Below, piece after piece: positions 55,390 to 64,000 of a stretch of DNA of 64,000 nucleotides. Numbering within the stretch: the first letter of the stretch is position 1; every line of letters begins with the position of its first letter. The stretch comes from an uncultured Luminiphilus sp. (GTDB lineage: Bacteria > Pseudomonadota > Gammaproteobacteria > Pseudomonadales > Halieaceae), in assembly GCA_943840615.1 (NCBI GenBank), contig CALSVI010000004.1, forward strand, positions 62,001-126,000, in the 5' to 3' direction. The notes under the pieces were generated by a model. It was not told the DNA's origin, searched no databases, and saw nothing but the letters and a program-made list of their open reading frames with translations. The translations under genes were made by a program, and so were the position numbers.

Positions 55390-56867
55390 TAGCTTGCCTC
55401 CCCCATACCATGGCGCTCGATAATCTGAGGTGTCCAAATGCCGCTCTTGGTGCCGCTGCCAACACCGGCAAAGAAAGATTCCATGGTCTGGAAGCGCTCT
55501 TTTCCGGCCAGCGCGGTATTGATTACCTCAGCCAGAGACCCGGCGCCGGCGACGCCCATCAAGGGGCGGGCCGAGATCAGGTTGGTGAAATACAGGCTTG
55601 GAATCGACAGCTCTTTCGCATGCTGTACGACAGGTGTGGTGCCAATTGCGATATCGGGCTCAAAGGTATCCATGGCGTATAGATCGTCCTCGAGCGACGC
55701 ACGAAACTTGACGCTAACGCCATGCGACTCCAGCCATTCGCAGTCGTGGGCTGACCAATCAGATTTGGCGCAGGCTGTCCCGACGTAACGGACGTTGGCG
55801 CCGCTTTCAATAAGCAGTCGCGCGACGATCAGCTCTGATCCCTCGTATCCTGAGAGAGTGATCCTTGCATCGATCGGGTTGGCCTCAAGTACGCCGCGAA
55901 TCGCAGAAAGTTGGGCATTGATCGCTGCATCAATTTGTTTTTGAGGGAGATTCAGCACGTTGCCAAGGTTGGCGAGCCAGTCACGAGTGCCGTCGACACC
56001 TACTGGCGCAGACCCCAATAGTGGGCGTCCGGCGGCTTTAAACTCTCTCGCAGTGGCAGCGTAGAAAGGATGCAGCATGGCCACTGCAGAGCAGTCCAGT
56101 GCCGCATACAGTTCGCGCCATTCGCGAGTGGGCACTACTGGCCCCGCTTTCAGGCCAAGAGGCTGCAGCATACGCCCAATGGTGATCGCGTCGACCGGAA
56201 AAATTTCGCCGACCATCGCCACCGTGGGTTCACTGTTCTCGGTATCAAGGCTGGCGGGTCGTGCTACCGGGCCTGCCTGAATCTCTGCGCGCGCATAGCC
56301 CAGCATCGCACCAGCGAGTACGTCTTTCGCCTCGGCATGAGTGGGCACACCAAAACCGGGAACATCGATACCAACAATGCGAACGCCGTTAATTTCTTTT
56401 GGGAGCAGATCCAGTGGCACACCGGAGGCTGTCGGGACGCAGAGGTTGATAATGACCACCGCATCATACTCATCAGGATTAGCAAGTTCGTGGACCGCTT
56501 CACGGATGTCCTCAAAGAGCTTGCCCGTGACCAGTGACTCGGAATCAAACGGGACGTAGCCAACGGTGCGCTTAGCGCCATAGAAGTGCGATGTGAACGT
56601 GAGGCCGTAAACGCAGCATGCCGACCCCGACAGTACCGTTGCAGTGCGACGCATACGAAGACCCACTCGGAGGGAACCAAAAGCAGGGCACATGCTCTGC
56701 GGCTGATCATGGGGCCCGGTTGGGTAATCCTTGTCATACTGCTCGAGCTGCGCGCTCTTGCCGGCCTTCGCGGCGGCATCGCGCATCACATCTTCGCCTG
56801 CATGGCAGCCTGCCGCCTGAGCGGTGGTGTCGGTATCGACAGCGATGACGGTATCAGACGCTGTCAT
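55389..56867 (-). CDS. bchY: Chlorophyllide a reductase subunit Y
   Basis: BchY is the second catalytic subunit of chlorophyllide reductase. The 492-residue protein has '[20 protein letters not shown]' and the cysteine-bearing '[20 protein letters not shown]' that bind the iron-sulfur cluster. It overlaps the bchX end by 14 bases and is followed directly by bchZ. Confidence 0.95.
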   Translation of the reverse strand: MTASDTVIAVDTDTTAQAAGCHAGEDVMRDAAAKAGKSAQLEQYDKDYPTGPHDQPQSMCPAFGSLRVGLRMRRTATVLSGSACCVYGLTFTSHFYGAKRTVGYVPFDSESLVTGKLFEDIREAVHELANPDEYDAVVIINLCVPTASGVPLDLLPKEINGVRIVGIDVPGFGVPTHAEAKDVLAGAMLGYARAEIQAGPVARPASLDTENSEPTVAMVGEIFPVDAITIGRMLQPLGLKAGPVVPTREWRELYAALDCSAVAMLHPFYAATAREFKAAGRPLLGSAPVGVDGTRDWLANLGNVLNLPQKQIDAAINAQLSAIRGVLEANPIDARITLSGYEGSELIVARLLIESGANVRYVGTACAKSDWSAHDCEWLESHGVSVKFRASLEDDLYAMDTFEPDIAIGTTPVVQHAKELSIPSLYFTNLISARPLMGVAGAGSLAEVINTALAGKERFQTMESFFAGVGSGTKSGIWTPQIIERHGMGEAS

Positions 56868-57852
56868 AGATCACTTCCAGTGAGGGCTTGTTGAGGTGCT
56901 CGACGCTGCAAAGGTCTTCCAGGCTCGCGGGTTGCAGTACCACGTCGCGACCGACGGTGTCTCCGTCGAACAGCTCCAGTAACCCGTCTTGCGTAAGGGG
57001 TTCCGGTTTATGGGGGGGGGCCTCGCCCACATTAATGGCGAGCTCGCTGAAGAGCGAGCCCCACTCGCTTTCCGGGCGGCCAATGATCTCGTAGGAGGCA
57101 CTTTTACGACGGATGTCGTCGTTCGCGGGGATCGAGGCGAGTTCCGGGATGCCTACCGCCTTACAGAAGGCCTGAGCCTGGCCGGCGCCATCGTCTTTAT
57201 TGGTGACCATTCCAGCGACACCCACGTTGCCACCCAGCTTGCGGAAATACTCAACCGCTGAACAGACGTTGTTCGCGACGTAGAGTGACTGCAGATCATT
57301 AGAGGCAACCACAATCACTTTTTGGCACATGTCCCGGGCAATAGGGAGGCCGAAGCCGCCACAGACCACATCGCCGAGGAAATCTAGCAGCACATAGTCA
57401 AAGTCCCAGTCATGAAAACCGAGCTTTTCGAGCGTTTCGAAACCGTGGATGATGCCGCGCCCGCCGCAGCCGCGGCCCACTTCGGGACCGCCCAGCTCCA
57501 TGGCAAAGACGCCGTCACGCTTGAAGCAGACGTCGCCCACCGACACTTCATCGCCCGCAGCTTTCTTCGCTGAGGCAGTCTCAATGATGGTGGGGCAGGC
57601 CTTGCCGCCAAACAGCAAAGAGGTGGTGTCACTTTTTGGGTCGCAGCCGATCAGCAGGACCTTCTTGCCTTGCTGGGCCATCATGTAGGAGAGGTTAGCT
57701 AGCGTGAAGCTCTTGCCAATACCGCCTTTACCGTAAATGGCAATGATCTGAGTTTTCGGTGCATCGTCTCCTGAAGAGGCCAGTAAATCGGCTCTCTCAC
57801 CGGTTGATTCCAGACCCGGGTCATATAGCTTGGCACTCTGCGGTGCGTTCAT
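56854..57852 (-). CDS. bchX: Chlorophyllide a reductase iron protein subunit X
   Basis: BchX is the ATP-dependent electron donor, a paralogue of BchL. The 332-residue protein has the P-loop '[14 protein letters not shown]' and cluster cysteines in 'GRGCGGRGI' and '[11 protein letters not shown]'. It starts with an ATGA overlap to bchC. Confidence 0.95.
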   Translation of the reverse strand: MNAPQSAKLYDPGLESTGERADLLASSGDDAPKTQIIAIYGKGGIGKSFTLANLSYMMAQQGKKVLLIGCDPKSDTTSLLFGGKACPTIIETASAKKAAGDEVSVGDVCFKRDGVFAMELGGPEVGRGCGGRGIIHGFETLEKLGFHDWDFDYVLLDFLGDVVCGGFGLPIARDMCQKVIVVASNDLQSLYVANNVCSAVEYFRKLGGNVGVAGMVTNKDDGAGQAQAFCKAVGIPELASIPANDDIRRKSASYEIIGRPESEWGSLFSELAINVGEAPPHKPEPLTQDGLLELFDGDTVGRDVVLQPASLEDLCSVEHLNKPSLEVIYDSV

Positions 57853-58796
57853 GCGTCTCTCCAGTCGAGGACCATTTTCAGGCAGCGTGGATCAGAAAAA
57901 GCCTGTTGATAGGCGGTTTCAGCGCTGTCATAGGGATGGTCGTGGGTAATGATGCCGCTCAGTGACAGGTCTCCCCCTGAGACCAGTTCCAGAGCAGTTT
58001 GCATATCTTCGGGTTGCCATTCAGCGCTGATGCGGATGTCGATCTCGCGCATGAAAGCTGCCGGAAAATCAAATTCGATGGGTGCGGCATAAAAGCCTGC
58101 CAGTAACACCGTCGCACCTTTGGATAGGTGGTGAACCGCCTGATCAATAATGGTGCTGGCACCACTGACATCGCAGATACGTTGGTAATCTCGCCGGTCA
58201 TCCTCTGCAGGGTCCAGCACGGGGTAGCTGTGTTCACCCTCTCGGCGCTCTGCCGAGGTCTCCCAGACGGTTGGGGTGACGTCATGGCGGGCCATGCAGG
58301 CCCTGGCTATCAGGCGGCCGAGTGCGCCGTGACCGATAATCAGCTCGGGTGCACCAAGGTCTTCGATACGTCGCAGGGCATGACAGGCGGTTGCAGCCAG
58401 CGCCAATAGCACGCCTTTCGATTCCATCTCTGAGGGCAGCAGTACCAGGCGCTCGGCGGGTACTACCAATGATCGGGCTGCGCCGCCGAAAAGACCTTGA
58501 ACATCGGTAAATCCGCGACTGCCGGGAACGAATACTTGCTGGCCTACCTCGAGCTGTGTCGCGTCGCCGGAGGATACGACTCGGCCGACACTCTCATAGC
58601 CGGGCACTAACGGATACGCCAAGCCGGGGAAGGGTGGCATGCGCCCATCCCACAGCAACCTTTCGGTGCCCGTGCTGATTCCGGTCCAGTGGACCTCAAC
58701 CACGCAATCTGTACTGTGGGGCTCGGGCAACTGGACAGGGCGTAAAGCCATCTTTCCTGGTTGCTCGAAAACCACCGCAGTGGATATTGCTCCCAT
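57849..58796 (-). CDS. bchC: Bacteriochlorophyllide a dehydrogenase
   Basis: BchC oxidises the 3-hydroxyethyl group in the last steps to bacteriochlorophyllide a. The 315-residue protein is MDR-like with 'WTGISTGTERLLWDGRMPPFPG' and 'LVPGYESVGRVV'. Two PpsR boxes lie upstream in the 143-base gap after crtF, marking an operon promoter for bchCXYZ and downstream puf genes. Confidence 0.94.
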   Translation of the reverse strand: MGAISTAVVFEQPGKMALRPVQLPEPHSTDCVVEVHWTGISTGTERLLWDGRMPPFPGLAYPLVPGYESVGRVVSSGDATQLEVGQQVFVPGSRGFTDVQGLFGGAARSLVVPAERLVLLPSEMESKGVLLALAATACHALRRIEDLGAPELIIGHGALGRLIARACMARHDVTPTVWETSAERREGEHSYPVLDPAEDDRRDYQRICDVSGASTIIDQAVHHLSKGATVLLAGFYAAPIEFDFPAAFMREIDIRISAEWQPEDMQTALELVSGGDLSLSGIITHDHPYDSAETAYQQAFSDPRCLKMVLDWRDA

Positions 58797-58886
58797 GGCG
58801 GCGCTCTCTTACTTCTTCAGCTTTCTTGCTTATTTTTTCACCGCCAAGCACCGTTTTAGGGCGCTATGGCGATGGTATAACCATAC

Positions 58887-58904
58887 TGTCAGTGTAAATT
58901 AACA
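58887..58904. promoter_or_regulatory. PpsR/CrtJ box 1 upstream of bchC
   Basis: TGT-N12-ACA (centre CAGTGTAAATTA) lies in the crtF-bchC gap, 91 bases from the bchC start. It is the promoter-proximal member of a pair. Confidence 0.8.
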
Positions 58905-58912
58905 TTAAATAC

Positions 58913-58930
58913 TGTCAAATAATACATACA
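58913..58930. promoter_or_regulatory. PpsR/CrtJ box 2 upstream of bchC
   Basis: TGT-N12-ACA (centre CAAATAATACAT) lies eight bases from box 1. Tandem boxes spaced by a few bases are the classical arrangement for cooperative CrtJ binding at bchC in Rhodobacter. Confidence 0.8.
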
Positions 58931-58939
58931 ACTGTGAAT

Positions 58940-60085
58940 TTATCTTCGCGCGGGTGCCTTTTCTGCTACTAGCACTCGTGTCAGGGCAGGAATGGGGGTG
59001 TTGAATTCGCGAATACCGCTAAAACCCGCTGCCAGACACATGCCCTTGAGTTCGTTAGCCGTGCGGGGTCTTCCGCTGCCCATGGCCCACAGATAAAAAC
59101 CAAAATAGGTATCGCCAATGGCTTCTGCGCCGGTCGTGCCGGCCATCGGCTCGGCGATCAAGAGGTGTCCGCCGGGCTTGAGCGCCTCGTGCAGCCGAGT
59201 CAGTAATGACACGACAGGCTCATCATCGTGGTCGTGTAATACCCTGATCAAAGAGAAGAGTTCCACGTCTTGCGGCAGGGGCGAGCGGAACATGTCGGTC
59301 GCTACAAAGCGGATGTCGCAGCGAGGGAACTGATTTTTTGCCTCGGAGACGACTTCGGGTAGGTCGAGTACGGTGGCGGTGATATCTGGATAACGCTTCT
59401 TCACCATTCGGGCGAAGTTGCCCGTCCCGCCGGCCACGTCAATGAGGCTTTGACAGTCATTCAGCGGATAGGTTTCGAGAATATGGTCCGAGATCAGCGC
59501 CAGTGAGCTACTCATAAGCTGGCTGTATTCGCGGTGCCCATCGTCGGGATTGTTGCCGCCCGGGACATAGCTCCAGTAGTCGCGGAGCCCGGTTTTATCC
59601 CGATGTCGAAGCAGTGCAAGAGGGTCTGCCAGGTCCCGGTACAGGACCTGGTGATGTTTGACCATATCGGCCACGGCGGGGTTACCCAACACCGAAGCGC
59701 CTAATTCCCCTACCATCCAAAAGCCCCGGGAGACTTCTTCGGTAAGCTTTAGCGCCTGTGCTGCTGTCAGCAGCGTGTGGGCTGCAGACGCTGTGAGACC
59801 ACACATGGCAGCAACGGATTTAGTGGATTCGATTCTGCCCTGCAGTACGGCCAGTAGATTGCTTTGCACCACCGCGGTGAGCGTTTGCGTGTAGACAAAG
59901 CCGGCCGTTAGATGATGGAGTTCGACCGCTTTCTTGCTTGCAATTCGTCTCACAAACGGCGTGCGGGCGGCCCACTGCTGGAACTTGGTATTCGCGAGCA
60001 GTCGGTTGCGAAAAAGTCGCCAGCGGCACCGCCAGTCAGTGGGTGCGGGCTGTTGGTCAGGCCATGTATCGGGATCGGCTAGCAT
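58940..60085 (-). CDS. crtF: Hydroxyneurosporene methyltransferase (carotenoid O-methyltransferase)
   Basis: CrtF methylates the C-1 hydroxyl of carotenoids. The 381-residue protein has a SAM motif 'LIDVAGGTGNFARMV' and 'LIRVLHDHDDEPV', as in the caffeate O-methyltransferase-like family. It starts three bases after the crtE stop and is followed by bchC. Confidence 0.93.
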   Translation of the reverse strand: MLADPDTWPDQQPAPTDWRCRWRLFRNRLLANTKFQQWAARTPFVRRIASKKAVELHHLTAGFVYTQTLTAVVQSNLLAVLQGRIESTKSVAAMCGLTASAAHTLLTAAQALKLTEEVSRGFWMVGELGASVLGNPAVADMVKHHQVLYRDLADPLALLRHRDKTGLRDYWSYVPGGNNPDDGHREYSQLMSSSLALISDHILETYPLNDCQSLIDVAGGTGNFARMVKKRYPDITATVLDLPEVVSEAKNQFPRCDIRFVATDMFRSPLPQDVELFSLIRVLHDHDDEPVVSLLTRLHEALKPGGHLLIAEPMAGTTGAEAIGDTYFGFYLWAMGSGRPRTANELKGMCLAAGFSGIREFNTPIPALTRVLVAEKAPARR

Positions 60086-60088
60086 GGT

Positions 60089-60967
60089 TCAGGCGGCGGA
60101 GCGCCCCATTTTTTCGGGGACAAAGCGCGCCGATTGCGCCCGGACGAGCCGAACCAGGCTCTCCCTGCCAGCGCAGTAGGGGACGCTCTCAAGGCCTTCT
60201 TCCAGCAGCGATTTTAGCCGGTCAGTGGCGCCATCTAGGCCAATTTCATGCACCGCGTTGGGTCTGCCGAGTTTGGCGTCAATACCGACAGGCTTGCCGA
60301 GTAATTCAGCGTCGCCAATCGCATCTTTAATGTCATCCGCTACCTGGAAGGCTTCGCCAATACAGGCACCAAGATTCATCCAGGGGCCGGGGTCAACCCC
60401 GGCAGAGGCCGCGCCTGCGCAAGTAGCCGCGATAAATAGCGCGCCGGTCTTGGCGCGATGGTAACGCGCCACGTCGACGCTGGGCTCGCACTCCCAAGCC
60501 TGTCCGGCGGCAATGCCGTGAGGCGCGCCGACACCGCGCGCGAGAATAGAGAGTACCAGTGGAACTCGCTCTGCCCGCACATTATGGATCGCATGGACGG
60601 CCAGTGTCTGAAAGGCGGCCACGATGAGTGCGTCGCCCGTCAACACCGCGATTCGCTCGCCAAATTTGGCGTGCACTGACGGTTTTCCCCGACGTTCGGT
60701 CGCGTCGTCGAAGCAGGGCAGGTCATCGTGGACAAGCGATGCACAGTGGAGGAATTCCACTGCCGTTGCGGCGGCAGCCGCTAACGGTCGGTCGCTACTG
60801 TTATTGGCGAGCGCTACCGCCATGCAGAGCTGCGGCCGAACCCGCGCGCCACCGGGAAAAACCGCATATTCCATTGCCTGCGCAAGGAGCGGCGGGCACT
60901 GTGTCGTCGCGTGCTCTTCTAGGTAGCTTCGAATATCGTCTTCGCAGTCTAGTAACGGGTCCTGCAT
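60089..60967 (-). CDS. crtE: Geranylgeranyl diphosphate synthase
   Basis: CrtE makes geranylgeranyl diphosphate for carotenoids and bacteriochlorophyll. The roughly 292-residue protein has the two aspartate-rich motifs: 'LVHDDLPCFDD' and 'FQVADDIKD'. A GGGAGGGC ribosome site sets the start at 60967; the longer frame from 61057 would cross PpsR boxes and is rejected. Confidence 0.93.
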   Translation of the reverse strand: MQDPLLDCEDDIRSYLEEHATTQCPPLLAQAMEYAVFPGGARVRPQLCMAVALANNSSDRPLAAAAATAVEFLHCASLVHDDLPCFDDATERRGKPSVHAKFGERIAVLTGDALIVAAFQTLAVHAIHNVRAERVPLVLSILARGVGAPHGIAAGQAWECEPSVDVARYHRAKTGALFIAATCAGAASAGVDPGPWMNLGACIGEAFQVADDIKDAIGDAELLGKPVGIDAKLGRPNAVHEIGLDGATDRLKSLLEEGLESVPYCAGRESLVRLVRAQSARFVPEKMGRSAA

Positions 60968-60986
60968 GGGCAGCCCTCCCCATACC

Positions 60987-61004
60987 GTCAAAATAATATG
61001 ACAG
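60987..61004. promoter_or_regulatory. PpsR-like box near crtE, one mismatch
   Basis: CGT-N12-ACA lies 25 bases before the next full box, in the crtE-crtC divergent region. It has one mismatch to the core, as read from either strand, and probably forms a tandem pair. Confidence 0.55.
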
Positions 61005-61011
61005 TTTTTAA

Positions 61012-61029
61012 TGTTATATTTACATGACA
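61012..61029. promoter_or_regulatory. PpsR/CrtJ box between crtE and crtC
   Basis: TGT-N12-ACA (centre TATATTTACATG) lies between the divergent crtE and crtC. It covers an in-frame ATG at 61024, which argues that crtC starts further downstream. It would control both carotenoid genes. Confidence 0.75.
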
Positions 61030-61062
61030 AACTACGCCACTCGGTGGTCGGGCGCAACCCCT

Positions 61063-62040
61063 ATGAATCTTGATGTGACGATGCGGTCTACAACCCCCGC
61101 CAAAGCGGGTCTGGCCAATGCCGGGCTCGGATTTGAACGGCCCGTTCCCGACGGGGGTTATCGGTGGTGGTACATCGATGGCTTTAGCGATTGCGGGCGG
61201 TTTGGTATGACGATCATCGGATTCATTGGCAGCGTCTTCTCGCCTTACTATTACCGGGCGCGACATCACGGTAACGCCACGGCGACCAATCACGTCAGTC
61301 TCAATGTCATTCTCTACGGACCCGAAAAGTCCCGTTGGTGTATGACAGAGCGCGGTGCCGGGGCTCTGGAGCAGGCTACAGATCGGCTCAATATTGGTCC
61401 CAGTGCGCTGCGGAGCACCACCGAGGGTCTGGTGATCGATATTGCAGAGCGCGCCACACCCTTTGGGCAACGTGTCGCCGGTCAGGTCAAACTGGCGTTT
61501 GATAGGCCTACGGAGAGCTGTTTTGAATTAGATGCTGCGGGTGATCATTGGTGGTGGCCTATCGCGCCCATTGCTCGCATTGACGTTGCGATGGATCGTC
61601 CGGACCTGCGCTGGTCTGGCCCCGCCTACCTCGATTCCAACTTTGGTGCGCGACCGGTCGAGACGGGCTTTCACTCCTGGAACTGGTGTCGTGGACACGG
61701 CCCGACGGGTGACTGTCAGATTCATTACAACACCCAGCTGAGGGCCGGGGGTGAAAAATGTCTGTCACTGTCGATCGATGAATGGGGGGAAATAGAGCGC
61801 GTGGATTCGCCTGACCTGCAGCAGCTGCCGCGGGGCCCAGTTTGGCGGGTGGCTCGGCCCGCGCGTTTGCCCGGCGCGGCCGTCGATAGTCTGACAACGC
61901 TCGAGGACACGCCTTTCTATACCCGCTCGCAAATCCACACTGCAGACGGACATTTTATGCACGAGAGTCTCGACCTGACGCGATTTTGTCAGCCCTGGGT
62001 GCAGTTGCTGTTGCCGTTTCGGATGCCCCGGCGGAGGTGA
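61063..62040 (+). CDS. crtC: Carotenoid 1,2-hydratase
   Basis: CrtC hydrates the terminal double bond of neurosporene or lycopene, giving the substrate for CrtF after desaturation. It has about 325 residues with 'RPVPDGGYRWWYIDGFS', 'GFIGSVFSPYYYRAR' and 'YLDSNFGARPVETGF'. The start is uncertain: 61063 leaves the usual short leader, and 61024 lies inside a PpsR box. No ribosome site is clear. It is the only + strand gene in this part of the cluster; crtD is not present. Confidence 0.9.
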   Translation: MNLDVTMRSTTPAKAGLANAGLGFERPVPDGGYRWWYIDGFSDCGRFGMTIIGFIGSVFSPYYYRARHHGNATATNHVSLNVILYGPEKSRWCMTERGAGALEQATDRLNIGPSALRSTTEGLVIDIAERATPFGQRVAGQVKLAFDRPTESCFELDAAGDHWWWPIAPIARIDVAMDRPDLRWSGPAYLDSNFGARPVETGFHSWNWCRGHGPTGDCQIHYNTQLRAGGEKCLSLSIDEWGEIERVDSPDLQQLPRGPVWRVARPARLPGAAVDSLTTLEDTPFYTRSQIHTADGHFMHESLDLTRFCQPWVQLLLPFRMPRRR

Positions 62041-62045
62041 TGGGG

Positions 62046-63107
62046 CTAGTCGTGCTCGGGAGGCTGCGTGTGAGTGGCCATCTCGTCGCGTTGTTTCATC
62101 ACGATAAAGAGCTCCAGCATCCACGCCGCACTGGGTGCGAAGCGTCGAGGGTGGGTCATACGCTGCCACTCTTCTGTTCGCGGCAAAGTATCAATCAAGA
62201 ACTGGTTTTCTGGCCCACAAGGTTCTCGCAGTAGATCGGGTGCCGGCGCAGCGCTGCGAATCAATCCCAGCAGGATCAGACATTTTCGCGCCCTCGAGAC
62301 AATCGCGCGCTGACTGATCGGGTCATAGTCATTGGCGACCACAGTCTGCCCGATCTCAGCATAGAGGCGTCGTGCGGCAAAAATGCCCGGCCGACAACGG
62401 CGGGGCAGTTGGCGGATACCTTCGTCTGCCAACCGATAACGGCGACTCGCCTCTGCGAGCATTCGGCGGAGCACGGCAGTAAGTTGCGGGCTGGGTTGAG
62501 GGTTGCGCAGGAACGCCTCGGGATCGATGCCGTGCTCGCGAAGCAGATCACGGGGCAGATAAAGGCGACCGGCGCGAGCGTCCTCGCCGACGTCGCGGCA
62601 AATATTGGTGAGCTGCATGGCAACGCCCAAGTCTGCGGCGCGGGCGAGGGTGTCGTGATCCTTAACGCCCATCAGCACAGCCATCATGACGCCGACGGTA
62701 CCCGCCACTCTTGCGCCATAGTCACAGACCTCTTCCAGCGTATGGTATTCCCGGCCCTCTGCGTCCCACTCGAAACCTTCGAGCAGCGCATCGAGGAGTC
62801 CTCTGGGAAGTTGGTGGTCAATGACAATCTGACTCAGTACTCGATCCACTGAATGGTTTTTCGGTTGTCCGTCATAAATCAGATCGAGACGATGATGCAG
62901 GATGGTCAGAGCTTCGCGCGGGTTGTCGCCAAGATCCACGAGGTCGTCCGCAATGCGGCAGAACGCGTACAGGCCGCAAGCCGACTCGCGCAGCCTCCAG
63001 GGCAAAAACTGGGATGCGATGTGAAAGGAGCGGGAGCCATGACAGAGCAGGCGCCGACACTCACTCATATCGGTGTGGGGCGTGCTGATCTGATGGTCGT
63101 TACGCAC
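62046..63107 (-). CDS. crtB: 15-cis-phytoene synthase
   Basis: CrtB condenses two geranylgeranyl diphosphates to phytoene. The 353-residue protein has 'GLYAFCRIADDLVDLG' and 'LTNICRDVGEDARAGRLYLP', the two Asp motifs. The longest start is a GTG at 63107 overlapping the crtI stop by eight bases; ATG at 63068 is the alternative. Neither has a good ribosome site. It ends six bases from the convergent crtC. Confidence 0.94.
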   Translation of the reverse strand: MRNDHQISTPHTDMSECRRLLCHGSRSFHIASQFLPWRLRESACGLYAFCRIADDLVDLGDNPREALTILHHRLDLIYDGQPKNHSVDRVLSQIVIDHQLPRGLLDALLEGFEWDAEGREYHTLEEVCDYGARVAGTVGVMMAVLMGVKDHDTLARAADLGVAMQLTNICRDVGEDARAGRLYLPRDLLREHGIDPEAFLRNPQPSPQLTAVLRRMLAEASRRYRLADEGIRQLPRRCRPGIFAARRLYAEIGQTVVANDYDPISQRAIVSRARKCLILLGLIRSAAPAPDLLREPCGPENQFLIDTLPRTEEWQRMTHPRRFAPSAAWMLELFIVMKQRDEMATHTQPPEHD

Positions 63108-64000
63108 GGTGTGGAACTGCCGCCGGAATCAGTTGGTCTATCACTTTGGCCGAAGAGATGACCGCGGGCATGCCCGCACCAGGGTGGGTGCCGGCGCCGA
63201 CCAAATGCAGTCCCTCGATATCTTCGCTTCGGTTGTGGGGCCGGAACCACGCGCTCTGGGTAATACGGGGTTCAAAGCCAAATCCGGCGCCCTTGAAAGA
63301 GTTGAGTCGATCTTGAAAGTCTTGAGGGGTGAGCAGCCGCGAGGTCACAATCTTGTCTCTTAGCCCGGGCAGCATGGTCTCTTCCAGACGCTGGCAAATC
63401 CGCTGCTTGAAGGTCTCAGCGTAAGTGGGCCAATCAACGTCGGCATCCAGGTGCGGCACGGGCACCAGCGCGTAAAACGCATCGCAGCCCTCTGGTGCGA
63501 GAGAGGGGTCTGTCTCTGTCGGTCTATGGAGATACAGACTAAAGTCTTCGGCCAGCACCTTGCGCTTGAAAATATCATCCAGCAGGCCGCGATACCGTGG
63601 TCCGAGGATGACAGAGTGGTGGGGTACATCCGGATACTGGCCTTGGGTGCCGAAGTACCAGACAAAGAGCCCATTGGAATAATGCGAGCGCTCAATCTTT
63701 CGGTTCGTCCAGCGCTTGCGATGCTCGGGCTGAATCAGATGGCGGTAGGTCCACGCCGCGTCGGCGTTTGATACCACCAGATCGCTTTTTAGCGTTCGGC
63801 CATCACGCAGACGGACGCCACGAACCGCGCCCTGCTCAACGAGAATCTCCTCGACCTCGGCATTGCACTCAATTTTGCCTCCCTGACCCTCGATCAGTGA
63901 AGCCATGCCTTTTACGATGCTGCCGGTGCCGCCCATTGCTGACCACACACCATAGCGTTGCTCTAGAAATGAAATCAGCGTGTACACGCTCGTGACGGAG
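63100..64000 (-). CDS. crtI: Phytoene desaturase, C-terminal part
   Basis: CrtI desaturates phytoene to neurosporene or lycopene. The frame runs off the window edge, so only about 299 C-terminal residues are seen. They include 'SFLEQRYGVWSAMGGTGSIVKG' features (cited in part), 'VVSNADAAWTYRHL' and the C-terminal FAD region 'GLHLVGAGTHPGAGMPAVI'. The N-terminal FAD motif lies outside. It overlaps crtB by eight bases, the usual crtIB pair. Confidence 0.95.
   Translation of the reverse strand, partial: SVTSVYTLISFLEQRYGVWSAMGGTGSIVKGMASLIEGQGGKIECNAEVEEILVEQGAVRGVRLRDGRTLKSDLVVSNADAAWTYRHLIQPEHRKRWTNRKIERSHYSNGLFVWYFGTQGQYPDVPHHSVILGPRYRGLLDDIFKRKVLAEDFSLYLHRPTETDPSLAPEGCDAFYALVPVPHLDADVDWPTYAETFKQRICQRLEETMLPGLRDKIVTSRLLTPQDFQDRLNSFKGAGFGFEPRITQSAWFRPHNRSEDIEGLHLVGAGTHPGAGMPAVISSAKVIDQLIPAAVPHRA

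Noticed and set aside
60968-61057. Extension of crtE to a start at 61057
   Set aside because: The added 30 residues cross two PpsR boxes and have no conserved character, while a strong ribosome site precedes 60967.

Overview
The window is about 64 kb from an aerobic anoxygenic phototrophic gammaproteobacterium, most likely of the marine NOR5/OM60 clade (Halieaceae). This is inferred from a proteobacterial photosynthesis gene cluster with a reaction-centre H/L/M set and a pufLMC-then-pufBA order, sitting beside marine polysaccharide-uptake genes. No rRNA or tRNA gene, CRISPR array, insertion sequence or phage gene was seen.

Region 1 (1-13.5 kb) is a carbohydrate-uptake locus on the + strand. 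A partial LytTR regulator is followed by a TonB-dependent receptor, two flavin-dependent tryptophan-halogenase-family proteins around a SapC-family protein and a JmjC/cupin-like protein, a GH3 beta-glucosidase-type lipoprotein, a sodium/solute symporter and a secreted GH16 (laminarinase-type) glycosidase. The enzymes suggest beta-1,3-glucan use.

Region 2 (13.6-24.3 kb) is central sugar metabolism: edd-glk-eda-zwf-pgl (Entner-Doudoroff pathway), gap on the opposite strand, hexR and ppc. HexR-type operators lie upstream of edd and between gap and hexR, so the glucose from region 1 would feed a HexR-controlled pathway. Region 3 (24.3-29.4 kb) carries a BCCT transporter, a large DUF305-LVIVD fusion and a SEC-C/2OG-Fe(II) oxygenase.

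Region 4 (29.5-64 kb) is the photosynthesis gene cluster. On the - strand are a small membrane protein gene, bchP, a pucC-like gene, bchG and ppsR. Divergent from these, on the + strand, is bchFNBHLM-lhaA-puhABCE, then a hemN-like gene. On the - strand again, in transcription order, are crtI(partial)-crtB, then crtE-crtF-bchCXYZ-pufQ-pufLMC-pufBA and idi; crtC is divergent from crtE. TGT-N12-ACA PpsR/CrtJ boxes mark the ppsR/bchF, bchG, bchC and crtE/crtC control regions. acsF, bchI, bchD, crtD and crtA are not in the window.

A striking property is that at least 13 single-base frameshifts interrupt otherwise well-conserved genes (TonB receptor, edd, ppc, the 2OG oxygenase, the small membrane protein, bchP, bchH three times, bchL, bchM, puhE twice). 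Ten of the 13 fall between 28.5 and 48 kb, and none is seen from 48 to 64 kb. Both reading frames stay conserved around each break, so sequencing or assembly indels are the likeliest cause. Genes are annotated across these breaks.
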